The notes under the pieces are model-generated. The model had not been told where the DNA came from. It saw only the letters and a program-made list of their open reading frames with translations, and did not search any database. Below, piece by piece: positions 1 through 9,478 of a DNA stretch of 64,000 bases; position 1 is the first letter of the stretch; every line of letters begins with the position of its first letter. The translations under genes and the position numbers were made by a program. The stretch comes from Bacteroidetes bacterium GWC2_46_850 (GTDB lineage: Bacteria; Bacteroidota; Bacteroidia; Bacteroidales; Dysgonomonadaceae): positions 177,150-241,149 of the forward strand of contig MENQ01000023.1 of NCBI GenBank assembly GCA_001768325.1. The letters are read 5' to 3'.

Positions 1-234
1 TTCCTCATCTTTCTGTTCCGTTTCTTCGTGGAATATCTGAAAAATGTGCAGGTAGATTCCGAAATTGCCATGCGCGAAAATACAGGCCTTATTCTGGGCC
101 AGTGGCTAAGTATTCCTTTCATCCTTTGGGGAGTCTGGATGATATGGAACGCCTTGCGTAAACCCGCAAAAGTGGAACTCACACCCAAACAATCTGAACT
201 GCCCAAACCAAAAACCAAACCGAAGAAGAAATAA
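1..234 (+). CDS. lgt: Prolipoprotein diacylglyceryl transferase, 3' part only
   Basis: This is the C-terminal end of Lgt, the inner-membrane enzyme that transfers diacylglycerol from phosphatidylglycerol to the lipobox cysteine of prolipoproteins. The frame is open from base 1, so the gene starts outside the window. What remains shows the RFFVEYLKNVQVD stretch followed by GLILGQWLSIPF, which is typical of the last periplasmic and membrane segments of Lgt. A short Lys/Pro-rich cytoplasmic tail follows. The many lipoproteins in this window would depend on this enzyme. The family call rests on the C-terminal motif alone. Confidence 0.85.
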   Translation, partial: FLIFLFRFFVEYLKNVQVDSEIAMRENTGLILGQWLSIPFILWGVWMIWNALRKPAKVELTPKQSELPKPKTKPKKK

Positions 235-259
235 ATAGCTGAAAGACTACCGTCAACAT

Positions 260-1498
260 ATGTACAAACCAATTCAAATAACCAAAGATATTTTTTATAC
301 AGGTGTAAACGATCGCACCAAGCACCTTTTTGAAAATTTATGGCCGCTCCCGCTGGGAGTCTCTTATAACGCTTATCTTATTGCGGATGAGAAGACTGCT
401 TTGATCGATACGGTGGATCTTTGCTATTCTGATGTTTTCTTCCAAAAGATTACCTCAGTGATCGGAAGCAGACCGATAGACTATCTGATTGTGAATCATA
501 TGGAGCCCGATCATTCAGGCTCTATATCCTGGCTTATATCAAAGTTCCCGAACATCAGGATTGTAGGCAACAAGCGTACACTTGAAATGTTGAAGGGATT
601 TTATGGTATTGGTGGCGACAATGTACTCCTGATACAGGATATGGAGGAGTTGAGCCTGGGCAGCTGCACCCTGCGGTTTTATCTGACACCCATGGTGCAC
701 TGGCCGGAAACGATGATGACCTACGTGCAGGAAAGAAAAACCTTGTTCAGTGGTGATGCATTCGGCACCTTTGGTACACTCGATGGAGGCGTACTCGACA
801 GGCAACTTACTCCCCAACGGTACCGGGATGAGATGATCCGTTACTACTCCAACATCGTGGGAAAATTCGGCTCTCCGGTGCAAACGGCCCTGAAAAAATT
901 ATCCGATGTTGAAATCGATGCAATTTGTTCCACGCACGGACCGGTCTGGACACAAAAAGAAAATATCCGGGAGGTTGTAGACCTGTATGACCGATTGAGT
1001 CGTTACGAGGCAGAACCGGGTTTGGTTATCGCCTACGGGAGCATGTACGGCCACACCGAACAACTGGCCGAAATCATCGCTACCTCCGCAGCAGAACAGG
1101 GCCTGAAGAAGATTGTGATACACAATGTCTCCAAGAGCCATGAGTCGGACATCCTCCGTGATGTATTTGCATACAATGGACTGTTAATCGGATCACCCAC
1201 GTACAACAACAAGCTATACCCGGCCGTCGAGAGCCTGATCTCCGCCCTGCAAAGTCGCTATCTCAAAAACAGGTTCTTTGGCTGTTTCGGCAGTTTTACC
1301 TGGTCCGACGCCACCGCCAAACAATTGTCGGCTTTCTCTGAGGCATCGGAATTTGAAACTGTCGCCGATCCGGTGGTCATGAAGCAGGCCATGCTGCAGG
1401 ATGTGGTAGAGAAAGCACGTAACCTGGGACAGGCCATGGCCTGTAGACTGTTATCCGGAACTGCAGTGGTTCCCAGCAATACGGAAAAATGTCATTAA
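260..1498 (+). CDS. Flavodiiron protein (FprA-type A flavoprotein)
   Basis: A 412-residue class A flavodiiron protein. The family uses a diiron site plus FMN to reduce O2 to water or NO to N2O in the cytoplasm of anaerobes, with electrons from rubredoxin or similar carriers. The metallo-beta-lactamase-like half carries the expected diiron ligands: H80-x-E82-x-D84-H85, H147, D166 and H226. The flavodoxin half starts near residue 255 with the FMN-binding loop YGSMYGHTE. Length is normal for the class, and no rubredoxin or flavin reductase domain is fused. It begins 25 bases after lgt and ends 10 bases before nagB, so the three could share a transcript. It is probably an oxygen or NO detoxification enzyme; which substrate it prefers cannot be read from the sequence. 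Confidence 0.93.
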   Translation: MYKPIQITKDIFYTGVNDRTKHLFENLWPLPLGVSYNAYLIADEKTALIDTVDLCYSDVFFQKITSVIGSRPIDYLIVNHMEPDHSGSISWLISKFPNIRIVGNKRTLEMLKGFYGIGGDNVLLIQDMEELSLGSCTLRFYLTPMVHWPETMMTYVQERKTLFSGDAFGTFGTLDGGVLDRQLTPQRYRDEMIRYYSNIVGKFGSPVQTALKKLSDVEIDAICSTHGPVWTQKENIREVVDLYDRLSRYEAEPGLVIAYGSMYGHTEQLAEIIATSAAEQGLKKIVIHNVSKSHESDILRDVFAYNGLLIGSPTYNNKLYPAVESLISALQSRYLKNRFFGCFGSFTWSDATAKQLSAFSEASEFETVADPVVMKQAMLQDVVEKARNLGQAMACRLLSGTAVVPSNTEKCH

Positions 1499-1508
1499 TA
1501 AACAAAAT

Positions 1509-2318
1509 ATGAGACTGATCATTCAACCAGATGCCGATCAAATGGCACAGTGGGCTGCAAACTATATTGCAGCAAAAATAAACAGGGCAAATCCCACCGC
1601 AGAGAAACCTTTTAAACTGGGTCTGCCCACCGGTTCATCTCCGCTGAAAACCTACAAGGCACTGATTGCCTTGTATGAATCCGGTTTTGTTTCTTTCGAA
1701 CATGTGATTACCTTCAACATGGACGAATACATCGGATTGCCGGCAGAACATCCGCAGAGTTACCACACTTTCATGTGGGACAATTTCTTTCAATATATCG
1801 ATATAAAGAAAGAAAACGTGCATATCCTCAATGGCATGGCAGAAGATTCCGATGCGGAATGTGAGGCATATGAAAAAGCCATTACCGATGCAGGCGGAAT
1901 CGATCTCTTTCTGGGTGGTATCGGCCCCGACGGACACATTGCATTCAACGAGCCGGGTTCATCGCTCTCTTCGCGTACACGTGTGAAGACGCTCACCACC
2001 GATACGGTGATCGCCAACTCACGCTTCTTCGATAACGATGTGAATAAAGTTCCCAAAACAGCACTCACCGTGGGTGTGGGTACTGTGCTTGATGCAAAGG
2101 AGGTACTCATCCTGGTTAACGGACATCACAAGGCTCGTGCACTGTATCACGCTGTAGAGGGTGCCATTACGCAGATGTGGACCATCAGCGCTTTGCAGCT
2201 ACATCAGAAGGGAATCATCGTGACCGATTATGATGCCTGCGCTGAACTCAAGGTGGGCACCTACAAATATTTTCTGGATATCGAACACGATAACCTCGAT
2301 CCTGCCTCGTTATTATAG
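1509..2318 (+). CDS. nagB: Glucosamine-6-phosphate deaminase
   Basis: A 269-residue NagB that converts glucosamine 6-phosphate to fructose 6-phosphate and ammonia, feeding amino sugars into glycolysis. The catalytic residues sit at the same numbers as in the E. coli enzyme: D72 in the NMDEY motif, then D141, H143 and E148 in [12 protein letters not shown]. The phosphate-binding PTGSSP loop is at 40-45. The gene follows the flavodiiron protein after 10 bases and is closed by a strong hairpin terminator. No nagA or amino-sugar transporter is adjacent. Confidence 0.95.
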   Translation: MRLIIQPDADQMAQWAANYIAAKINRANPTAEKPFKLGLPTGSSPLKTYKALIALYESGFVSFEHVITFNMDEYIGLPAEHPQSYHTFMWDNFFQYIDIKKENVHILNGMAEDSDAECEAYEKAITDAGGIDLFLGGIGPDGHIAFNEPGSSLSSRTRVKTLTTDTVIANSRFFDNDVNKVPKTALTVGVGTVLDAKEVLILVNGHHKARALYHAVEGAITQMWTISALQLHQKGIIVTDYDACAELKVGTYKYFLDIEHDNLDPASLL

Positions 2319-2343
2319 TTATCCGACTATCAGCAATCAGCAT

Positions 2344-2374
2344 AAAGTGCGGACTTCGGTCCGTGCTTTTTTTT
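2344..2374 (+). terminator. Rho-independent terminator of the nagB transcript
   Basis: An 11-bp stem (AAAGTGCGGAC paired with GTCCGTGCTTT, with two G-U pairs) closes on a TTCG tetraloop and runs into a tract of eight T. It begins 25 bases after the nagB stop codon. Confidence 0.9.
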
Positions 2375-2546
2375 ATATCCCCACCATGGATTGCCTTAAC
2401 GTTTTTACTTGATATTTAACGTGTTCTCTTTCTCCTTTTGGTGAACAAAGGGTGTGCATGGTTGTTTAAAAAAAGAATCACAGCACATCTTAGACATACA
2501 AAATATCTAGGTTATCTACGCAGAATACAGATGCGATTATTAAAAT

Positions 2547-2610
2547 CCGTCGGGACGTTTTTACAACCTAAAATATCTTTAAAAGGATATATGCAAAAAC
2601 GACCCGACGG
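2547..2610. repeat. 18-bp inverted repeat with 28-base spacer between convergent genes
   Basis: The arms are 2547-2564 and 2593-2610 and match at 16 of 18 positions (CCGTCGGGACG... and ...CGACCCGACGG). The spacer holds a smaller ATATC/GATAT dyad. The stretch lies in the 287-base region 2375-2661, between the nagB terminator and the 3' end of the leftward GNAT gene, where I see no protein gene. It could fold into a long hairpin acting on the GNAT transcript, or be a remnant of a small mobile element. No long T tract follows the stem on either strand. Confidence 0.6.
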
Positions 2611-2661
2611 TCTATTTTATGGGAACATCAGTCCCGGGACCGATCCTTTACCGTCAACTTG

Positions 2662-2997
2662 TTATTTCTTCGGCCTGATGCCGCACGCTTCTCCTGTAGG
2701 TTCATCGTCTGTGTGATACCATAGATCGGAAAAATCGTCGGGACGTCTGCGAAATTTAGCGAGTATGTATGAACAGGAAGGAATTACCTTGTATTCATTT
2801 TCGCGTGCATATTTCACCAGCTCATCAAAGAGCCTGCCGGCAATGCCCTGTCCCTCCAGCTCCGGGCGTACACCTGTATGGTAGGCGTTCAGTATGTTGC
2901 CCTTCACCTCGAAATCGAGTTCGGCTACCTGACGTCCTTCCTGATCGATAAAAAAGCTTCCCCTGTTTCCGTCGTCAATTCTAAATTGTATATCCAT
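2662..2997 (-). CDS. Small GNAT-type N-acetyltransferase (YjdJ-like)
   Basis: A 111-residue protein with the compact GNAT fold of the YjdJ/GCN5-related family (Gcn5-like, PF14542 type). The acetyl-CoA-binding segment VRPELEGQGIAGRL follows a strand of the type LNAYHTGV, as in that family, and PSCSYILAKFRR matches the usual C-terminal conserved cysteine region. The substrate is unknown. The start at 2997 gives MDIQFRID, the usual length for the family. The gene is transcribed leftward and convergent with nagB, alone in its transcript. Confidence 0.82.
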   Translation of the reverse strand: MDIQFRIDDGNRGSFFIDQEGRQVAELDFEVKGNILNAYHTGVRPELEGQGIAGRLFDELVKYARENEYKVIPSCSYILAKFRRRPDDFSDLWYHTDDEPTGEACGIRPKK

Positions 2998-3089
2998 ATT
3001 TTATATTTTTGATTGCGATAATAATAAAACATTTTTTTTACCGATTTGTTTTGTTGCGTATCCATTACCGGTGGTATGTGGTTTTTTTC

Positions 3090-3097
3090 TATATTTG
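3090..3097 (+). promoter_or_regulatory. Candidate -7 promoter box (TATATTTG) for the esterase gene
   Basis: TATATTTG fits the Bacteroidota -7 consensus TAnnTTTG. It lies 37 bases before the ATG at 3135. A TTTG at the ideal -33 distance is not seen, so only half of the promoter is supported. Confidence 0.5.
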
Positions 3098-3134
3098 CTT
3101 TTTTTAAAGTAACAAAATAAATACCCATCTTCCA

Positions 3135-3959
3135 ATGAAACGAATTGCATTCAGCAGCCTGTTATTGATCGCATCTTGTCTGTTTATCTTCTCTGCTACG
3201 GTTGATACCGTGATGGTGAAGAGTGAAAGCATGAATAAAAACGTGAAAGCCGTCGTTGTGAAACCGAAAATCTACGATGACCGGTCCGCCTTCCCGGTAC
3301 TCTATCTCCTGCATGGTTACAGCGGACGCTATGATGGCTGGGTCAAGGATGCACCCCATATCAAAGAAATGGCCGATCAATACGGCCTGATGATTGTCTG
3401 CCCCGATGGTGGTTTTGATAGCTGGTACTGGGATAGTCCTGTTGACTCCACTTATCGGTACGAGACATTTGTCTCCCGTGAATTGATTGCCTGGATCGAT
3501 CGGCAATACAAAACAATCCCCTCACGCGAAGGGCGGGCCATTACCGGATTGAGCATGGGAGGGCACGGGGGATTGTACCTGGCTTTCCGCAACCAGGATG
3601 TTTTTGGCGGATGCGGAAGCATGAGTGGCGGGGTGGATATCCGCCCTTTTCCCAACAACTGGAATATGGCTGCGCGCATCGGAACACAAAGTGAACATCC
3701 CGCCAACTGGGAAAGCTATACTGTAATGAATCAGTTGCATCTGCTCACGCCCAATACGCTGGGGATCATCATCGACTGTGGTACGGAAGATTTCTTTTAT
3801 CAGGTGAACAAAAGACTGCATGAGGAACTGCTTTACCGAAATATCCCCCACGATTTTATCTCCCGCCCCGGAGCACATAATGGAGCCTACTGGAGTAATG
3901 CGGTGAAGTATCAGATACTTTTCTTCCACAATTTTTTCGAGAAAGCGAAAGGAAAATAA
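3135..3959 (+). CDS. Secreted alpha/beta-hydrolase esterase (esterase D / CE1-like)
   Basis: A 274-residue serine esterase of the PF00756 (esterase D, tributyrin or acetyl esterase) type. Residues 1-20 form a signal peptide, so it acts outside the cytoplasm. The oxyanion segment LLHGYSG is at 58-64. The nucleophile is S140 in GLSMGG, and the likely partners are D219 (GTEDFF) and H248 (GAHNG). It probably removes acyl groups from carbohydrates or small esters; the substrate is not evident. It is followed after 12 bases by a secreted metallophosphoesterase, so the two probably form one transcript. A second esterase of the same superfamily lies at 62.0-63.2 kb. Confidence 0.88.
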   Translation: MKRIAFSSLLLIASCLFIFSATVDTVMVKSESMNKNVKAVVVKPKIYDDRSAFPVLYLLHGYSGRYDGWVKDAPHIKEMADQYGLMIVCPDGGFDSWYWDSPVDSTYRYETFVSRELIAWIDRQYKTIPSREGRAITGLSMGGHGGLYLAFRNQDVFGGCGSMSGGVDIRPFPNNWNMAARIGTQSEHPANWESYTVMNQLHLLTPNTLGIIIDCGTEDFFYQVNKRLHEELLYRNIPHDFISRPGAHNGAYWSNAVKYQILFFHNFFEKAKGK

Positions 3960-3971
3960 ACGCTGCGTGGC

Positions 3972-5825
3972 ATGAAGAAACTGTTGTCGATTCTCCTTAC
4001 TCTTATTTTCGGTTTTGCTATTTCAGCGCAGCCAGGGAACTCATTCACATTTGCCCTGATTACCGATACGCACATCGGCAATCCCGATAACGATGAGGAC
4101 CTTAATCGCACGGTGCAGGATATCAATGCACAAAAGAATATCGCTTTTGTGATTGTATCCGGCGATGTGACAGAGTTTGGCTCCTACGATGAACTACGTA
4201 CAGCGAAACGCTTGCTCGACAATCTGAAGATACCTTTTTACGCGATTCCCGGCAACCACGATTCCAACTGGTCTGAAAGCGGAACAAACGATTTTCTGCG
4301 GGTGTTCGGTAACGAGACATTTGGATTTGAATACAACGGTTACAAGTTTATCGGACTGGCCTCGGGGCCCAATATGCGCATGGGGCCGGGACAGATACCA
4401 CGTGAAAACCTCACCTGGCTTTTTAAAGAACTCAAAGAAACGGATACCGACCTTCCCATCATTTACGTAAACCATTATCCCATGGACAACGGGTTAAACA
4501 ATTGGTTTGAGGTGATGGATGCTTTACACCCCTACAATGTGAAGCTGATGTTGTGCGGTCACGGACATGCCAACCACGCAATGAATTTTGAAGGGATCCA
4601 GGCGGCGATGTGTCGTTCCAACCTCCACAAAAATGATGCATCCGGTGGATATACATTGATTACGATAGATGCAGATTCAATTATTCTGCAGGAACGGAAG
4701 TCCTCAGGTGAAACGCTCTCTCCCTGGCTCACCTTTAATGATTCCAATAGGCCTTCGTGGGAACTTAATCCACCGCGTCCCGATTACAGCATGAATTCCC
4801 ACCACCCTTCTGTTTCGGAGGTGTGGAGCTTGCAGGAGCACAGTGATATGGGCAGCGGCATGGCTCTGGAGGGTAAAAAATTGTTCTATACCAATACTGC
4901 CGGAGAGATCAAAGCCCTGGATGCCAGCAATGGACAACCGGTATGGACCTTTAAAACCGAAGGAAAGATCTATTCAACACCCACGCTCGATGAAAATAAT
5001 GTCTGGTGTGCCTCGTCAGATTCCTACCTCTATGGCTTGGATATTCAGACAGGAGGTCTGCGGTTCAAACTGAAAAACGACAAGGCGGTGGTTTCATCTC
5101 CCGCCTGGTCGGAAAACAGAGTGATGGTGGCAGGTGGCGACGGGCACTGCCGGGCCTGGAATACTGCCACAGGAGATCTCGTGTGGGACTTCGACAGCGT
5201 GAAGAACTTTGTCGTCACCCGTCCGCTGATAAAAGATGGGGTGATCTATTTCGGAAGCTGGGGTAATGAGTTTTATGCAATCGACATTGAAACGGGGAAA
5301 TCCCGGTGGATATGGAACAGCGGTCAAGCGAACCGGATGTTCTCGCCTGCACAGGCGGTGCCGGTGGCTGCCGGTGGTAGGATCTATCTGGCATCGCCCG
5401 ACCGGTATATGACGGTGCTCGATGAAAAAACAGGAGAAGTGATCTGGCGATACAATGATCCCGCAAACAGGGTGCGCGAATCCATCGGCATCTCTGAAGA
5501 TGGCCGTACTGTGTATGCCAAAACGATGGATGGAAATATCCTGGCCATCGACACGACGCTTCCGGAAAGAAAAGTGAAATGGATCTCTTTGGGCGAAACC
5601 ATGGGCTATGAGCTGGCACCCACACCCCTGGTGGAAAAAAATGGGGTTGTTTTCGCACCGACCGATAAAGGTATGATTTATGCCTATCGTGCCTCAGACG
5701 GTGCTTTTCTCTGGAAGTATCGCATTTCAGCCGGACTCATCAACATGATCCTGCCCACGGATGGCAACGAACTGTATGTCTCGGCAATGGATGGCCGGCT
5801 GGTAAAACTGAGCGTAAATTATTAA
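3972..5825 (+). CDS. Exported metallophosphoesterase fused to a PQQ-like beta-propeller
   Basis: A 617-residue exported protein. A signal peptide (1-19, ending AISAQ) is followed by a calcineurin-like phosphoesterase domain with D32-x-H34, D65 (SGDVTE), N96-H97-D98 (GNHD), the YVNHYP histidine and the CGHGHANH pair, so the dimetal site looks complete. From about residue 280 the protein becomes a PQQ/BamB-like propeller. Blades recur as phrases such as ALDASNGQPVWTF, GLDIQTG, AIDIETGKSRW and VLDEKTGEVIWRY. The propeller lacks an obvious cofactor site and is probably a binding or scaffold module. The substrate (phosphodiester, nucleotide or sugar phosphate) is unknown. Confidence 0.88.
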   Translation: MKKLLSILLTLIFGFAISAQPGNSFTFALITDTHIGNPDNDEDLNRTVQDINAQKNIAFVIVSGDVTEFGSYDELRTAKRLLDNLKIPFYAIPGNHDSNWSESGTNDFLRVFGNETFGFEYNGYKFIGLASGPNMRMGPGQIPRENLTWLFKELKETDTDLPIIYVNHYPMDNGLNNWFEVMDALHPYNVKLMLCGHGHANHAMNFEGIQAAMCRSNLHKNDASGGYTLITIDADSIILQERKSSGETLSPWLTFNDSNRPSWELNPPRPDYSMNSHHPSVSEVWSLQEHSDMGSGMALEGKKLFYTNTAGEIKALDASNGQPVWTFKTEGKIYSTPTLDENNVWCASSDSYLYGLDIQTGGLRFKLKNDKAVVSSPAWSENRVMVAGGDGHCRAWNTATGDLVWDFDSVKNFVVTRPLIKDGVIYFGSWGNEFYAIDIETGKSRWIWNSGQANRMFSPAQAVPVAAGGRIYLASPDRYMTVLDEKTGEVIWRYNDPANRVRESIGISEDGRTVYAKTMDGNILAIDTTLPERKVKWISLGETMGYELAPTPLVEKNGVVFAPTDKGMIYAYRASDGAFLWKYRISAGLINMILPTDGNELYVSAMDGRLVKLSVNY

Positions 5826-5842
5826 TGCGAGAGTAGGGGATT

Positions 5843-8800
5843 TCATACCGGAACGATGATGCCAAGCTTCAGATATACAACAAACCCTTTCACATGCCTG
5901 AATCCCATCTCCTCTACGGTTTTCATATAACGTTGCACCTGCCGGATGTATTGCCTGTTTTCCACCTCTCCGAACTTGTAGTCGGCCACGATCACTTCAT
6001 CGGTACCAATCATTACCCGATCAGGACGACTTAATCCCATGCGGGGATGCAGCACCTGCGTTTCGTTTAGAACGGTGTACCGGTTGCTGTACCATTTGCT
6101 TATTTCCGGCAGCGAGAGAAAGTCTGTCAATTCGCGGACGGTACTTTCCCGGTCCAGTTCCTGCAACTCGCCGGCAGAGATCTTCCGCTCCACTGCCTGT
6201 GGAATATCGGCCAGGGTTTCTACGTTGCTCACAATCTCGTGCATCATCTTACCGTAATCACGCCGCCCCTCGTCGCTGAAAAAACCAATGGAGTTCAGTC
6301 GCAGCTTCAGTCGCTCATTAAACGGAAACGATTCCCATTTTCCTGTTTTGTACGCTTGGGTCCCTGTTTTTTCATCACGTCGATGCATGGAAGGCTGACC
6401 GAAAGTGAATAAGAAAACGGTTTCTTCTTCGGTGAAGCCAGCTGAAAGTGTGGCATGCTCCGAGATGCTTCGCCACAGCAGATCCGCCACCGTGGCGACT
6501 GGATCCGGTTTATTGGGTTTGCGCGCAAACAGGATCAATCTGTGCTTTGCCCGGGTAAAAGCCACGTACAGCAGGTTGAGGTTATCGATATAGGTAAATC
6601 GTTTTTCATTCAGATAATCATCCCTGAAAATTGTATCGGCAAGTGCCTTTCCATATTTCAGCGGAATCACGCTCAGCTCGTTAAAAGGAGCCACATCCGG
6701 CTTGCACCAGATGATGTCGTTGTGGGTGGGGGTATGATCCACTCCCCAGTCAACAAAGGGCATGATCACAACGCCGAAACCGAGTCCTTTCGATTTGTGG
6801 ATGGTAATCAGGCGAATGGCATCCTGCTCCTCGGGAGAGAAGAGCGCTTTTTTACAGCCTTTTTCATCCCACCAGTCGAGGAATGCCCCCAAATCGGTCG
6901 TGGTGCGGGTACTAAACTTGAGTGCGATATCCAAAAAAGCCTGCATATATGCACTTTCCTGTTCATGTAGGGTATTACCGGAGAGTGCAAAGAAGCGCTC
7001 GATCATGTCGTAAAAGGGAAGTGAGACCAGCTCGTTCAGTTGTTGCTTCACCTCATCCGGAAAATCGGTTGCTACTCCTTCCTGATCGTGGTGCACCTCA
7101 TTATATTCATAAGCCGCCATCATACGGCGTGTATCGTCTTTGGGGTTGCGGAAGTGGCGCATCAGCGCAATCACCGCCTTCACACTCCGTGCACTGCCAA
7201 TGAGCAGTGCTTCATTGGAGATGATGTCGTATCTGTAGGGCGATTCAGGATGATCCTTTTTATACGACAGCAGCCTTTCGGCCACTTCTGCCGCTTCATT
7301 ATTCCATCGTACCACCACAGCGATATCTTTTAACGCGAAGCCCTCATCCTGTAAGCGTTCAATCTCATATGGGAGCTGCTCCAGTACATCCTCCTTCCAA
7401 CTTGTTTCTTTCTCCTTGTCTTCCTTTAGAAAGGTGATTCGTACCTGTCCGCCGCTTTCACTCTTCGTCGTTGGGACATGTTGACAGGCATCCCGGTAAG
7501 CGTCGGTGATCTGGGTATCGGCTAAACCCGTGGTGGCCGCATTAAAATCGTTTTGCAGGATGGCCGGTGCTTGCGTAAAGAAGGCATTGTTAAACCCCAC
7601 GATGTTGGCGTCGCTACGCCAGTTGGTATCCAGCACGTGTTCCCGGATGTTTCCCTCCCGGAAATCGTCCGTCACCTGGCTCTCCAGCAACCGCCAGTCG
7701 GAGTTCCGGAACCGGTAGATGCTCTGTTTCACGTCGCCCACAATCAGGTTGAAATTGCCCGAGGCGAGACTTTCCCCTACCAGCGGCTTGAAATTGTTCC
7801 ACTGCATGCGTGAGGTATCCTGAAACTCATCGATCATATAATTGGTAATCCGGGTGCCTGTCTTCTCGTAGATAAAGGGAGAGTCGGTGCCGGCGATCAT
7901 GTTGTTCAGCAATTCCGTGGTGTCGGAGAGAAACAGGGTGTTGTTTTCCTGTTGCAGCCTGCGAAGTCTTCTTTTGATGTCGCTGAGGATGCCGAGGGTG
8001 TAGAAATTGCGAAGGATGCTTTTCGCGGAATTGTAAGGGATGTTGTTTTCAAAAAGTGAGACGGCTTCTTTTACCGCATCATTTAGCCCGGCAGAAAAGG
8101 CCGATTCAATGGCCGACCGCTTCTCCAGCGCAGCTGTTTTGGTTGTCCATTTCTCCGGATTATCCACCAGGTTGATGAACGTGGGGGTGGGCGCCTTCAT
8201 CTCTCCGTTTGCCCATTTACCGAAGTGGGAGAAGGGGGAACGGCTTCCGCCGCTAAAGTCGGCGAAGTGCAAACCAAAGCGGTTCATTAGATTCAGACCC
8301 TTTTCACCCGCTTCTTTCACTGCTCTTTCAAAATCACGGATGATTTTCCGGAGCGTCTGCTGATAGGAGAGCAGAAACTCCTTGTCGTGAATTTTAGCCT
8401 GTTCCTCCCGGGAGAACGACTTATAGGTTTCGTTGGACAGCTCCCCGGCCAGATCCAGTACCTGGCGTTCAATCTTCCAACTTTTCCCCTCTTCAATGCT
8501 GTTCTGCATAAAGAGCAGCAGCCATTCGGAAAGCATTCTGTTTCCCGGTTTGTCCAGCTCCGAAAGCATCAGATCTACCGTTTCCATCAGATAAGATGAT
8601 TCATCGAGCTCGATGTTGTATCCGCCCGAGAGGCCCATCTCACGGGTGAAGGCACGCATGGTCTGCTGAAAAAAACGGTCGATGGTGCTGATGGAGAAGG
8701 AAGAATAGTCGTGCAGAATATTCTCCAGAATGTTTTTTGCCTGCTGACGGACAGCCTGTGACGATAATATAAAATCGCTCATCAGCTCTCGCATGTAGGC

Positions 8801-9025
8801 GGAGTCTTCGCCCGATGCCAGCCGGTGCAGCTCCTGGACAATGCGGGACTTCATCTCGTCGGTTGCCTTGTTGGTGAAAGTGACCGCAAGGATATGGCGG
8901 TGGCGTTGCGGTCCGGAGAAGAGCAGCCGCAGATATTCACCCGTCAACCGGTGTGTTTTCCCCGATCCGGCGGACGCTTTGATCACGTGGAGGCTTTCTC
9001 TCTCAGATGATGCGTGATTTGGCAT
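5843..9025 (-). CDS. UvrD/RecB-family helicase-nuclease (AddA/RecB-like)
   Basis: A superfamily 1A helicase of 1060 residues with a C-terminal PD-(D/E)XK nuclease, the architecture of AddA and RecB, which resect double-strand breaks for RecA. Walker A is ASAGSGKTH at 18-26, a GxTFTNKAT-like motif Ia follows, and the Walker B motif DEFQDTS is near residue 400. Helicase motifs VGDVKQSIYRFR and LLYVAFTRAKHRL (motif VI) are present. The nuclease signature is an upstream HEIVSN histidine plus VIVADYKFGEVE near the C-terminus. I chose ATG at 9025 because an AAAGGAGGG ribosome-binding site precedes it. This start lies inside the last 23 bases of yciH, which implies translational coupling. No AddB-like partner is adjacent. 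Confidence 0.88.
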   Translation of the reverse strand: MPNHASSERESLHVIKASAGSGKTHRLTGEYLRLLFSGPQRHRHILAVTFTNKATDEMKSRIVQELHRLASGEDSAYMRELMSDFILSSQAVRQQAKNILENILHDYSSFSISTIDRFFQQTMRAFTREMGLSGGYNIELDESSYLMETVDLMLSELDKPGNRMLSEWLLLFMQNSIEEGKSWKIERQVLDLAGELSNETYKSFSREEQAKIHDKEFLLSYQQTLRKIIRDFERAVKEAGEKGLNLMNRFGLHFADFSGGSRSPFSHFGKWANGEMKAPTPTFINLVDNPEKWTTKTAALEKRSAIESAFSAGLNDAVKEAVSLFENNIPYNSAKSILRNFYTLGILSDIKRRLRRLQQENNTLFLSDTTELLNNMIAGTDSPFIYEKTGTRITNYMIDEFQDTSRMQWNNFKPLVGESLASGNFNLIVGDVKQSIYRFRNSDWRLLESQVTDDFREGNIREHVLDTNWRSDANIVGFNNAFFTQAPAILQNDFNAATTGLADTQITDAYRDACQHVPTTKSESGGQVRITFLKEDKEKETSWKEDVLEQLPYEIERLQDEGFALKDIAVVVRWNNEAAEVAERLLSYKKDHPESPYRYDIISNEALLIGSARSVKAVIALMRHFRNPKDDTRRMMAAYEYNEVHHDQEGVATDFPDEVKQQLNELVSLPFYDMIERFFALSGNTLHEQESAYMQAFLDIALKFSTRTTTDLGAFLDWWDEKGCKKALFSPEEQDAIRLITIHKSKGLGFGVVIMPFVDWGVDHTPTHNDIIWCKPDVAPFNELSVIPLKYGKALADTIFRDDYLNEKRFTYIDNLNLLYVAFTRAKHRLILFARKPNKPDPVATVADLLWRSISEHATLSAGFTEEETVFLFTFGQPSMHRRDEKTGTQAYKTGKWESFPFNERLKLRLNSIGFFSDEGRRDYGKMMHEIVSNVETLADIPQAVERKISAGELQELDRESTVRELTDFLSLPEISKWYSNRYTVLNETQVLHPRMGLSRPDRVMIGTDEVIVADYKFGEVENRQYIRQVQRYMKTVEEMGFRHVKGFVVYLKLGIIVPV

Positions 9026-9350
9026 ATCCCTCCTTTTGTAGAATATCCAACACCTTTGCACGGTGATCACCCTGCACGATGATCTCACCCTCTTTGGCCG
9101 ATCCGCCCACGCCACATTTCATCTTCAGCATCTTGCCCAGCTCCTGCAGGTCGTCATCCGTCCCGGAGAAACCGGTGATCAGTGTCACAGCCTTTCCTTT
9201 CCGGTTACGTTTGTCGAGGCTGATCCGCAACGGTTGTTTTTCTTTCGGTATCGTGTCGGTAACCTCTTCATTATCTTTGTTATAATGATAGTCGGGATTG
9301 GTAGAGTAGACAATATCCAGTCGTTTTTTCCAGTCGTTCATATGATTCAT
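9003..9350 (-). CDS. yciH: SUI1/eIF1-like translation factor YciH
   Basis: A 115-residue SUI1-domain protein. The C-terminal half has the family's core: KAVTLITGFSGTDDDLQELGKMLKMKCG.. is followed by GEIIVQGDHRAKVLDIL (quoted in parts). Bacterial YciH resembles eIF1 and influences initiation fidelity; its role in Bacteroidota is not well established. Its 3' end overlaps the start of the helicase-nuclease gene by 23 bases, so the two are co-transcribed, a pairing with no obvious functional logic. Confidence 0.88.
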   Translation of the reverse strand: MNHMNDWKKRLDIVYSTNPDYHYNKDNEEVTDTIPKEKQPLRISLDKRNRKGKAVTLITGFSGTDDDLQELGKMLKMKCGVGGSAKEGEIIVQGDHRAKVLDILQKEGYAKSRII

Positions 9351-9383
9351 CTGTTAAGGGATTTGCATCTTGCACCACCCCAA

Positions 9384-9391
9384 CAAAGATA
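9384..9391 (-). promoter_or_regulatory. Candidate -7 promoter box (TATCTTTG) for yciH and the helicase
   Basis: Read on the minus strand, 9391-9384 is TATCTTTG, a full match to TAnnTTTG. It is about 34 bases upstream of the yciH start codon. No clear TTTG -33 element is seen, so this is a partial promoter match. Confidence 0.45.
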
Positions 9392-9478
9392 TTGTTTTTT
9401 GGGGATAGATAAAAGAAAAGGAGGGTTATGTCCGGAAAATAGTGTAATTTAGTGACCGGTTATTAAAAAGAGACACAC

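Noticed and set aside
2438..2716. 92-codon open frame on the plus strand across the inverted repeat
   Set aside because: It overlaps the strongly supported GNAT gene on the other strand and its first half is the inverted repeat; it does not read as a protein.
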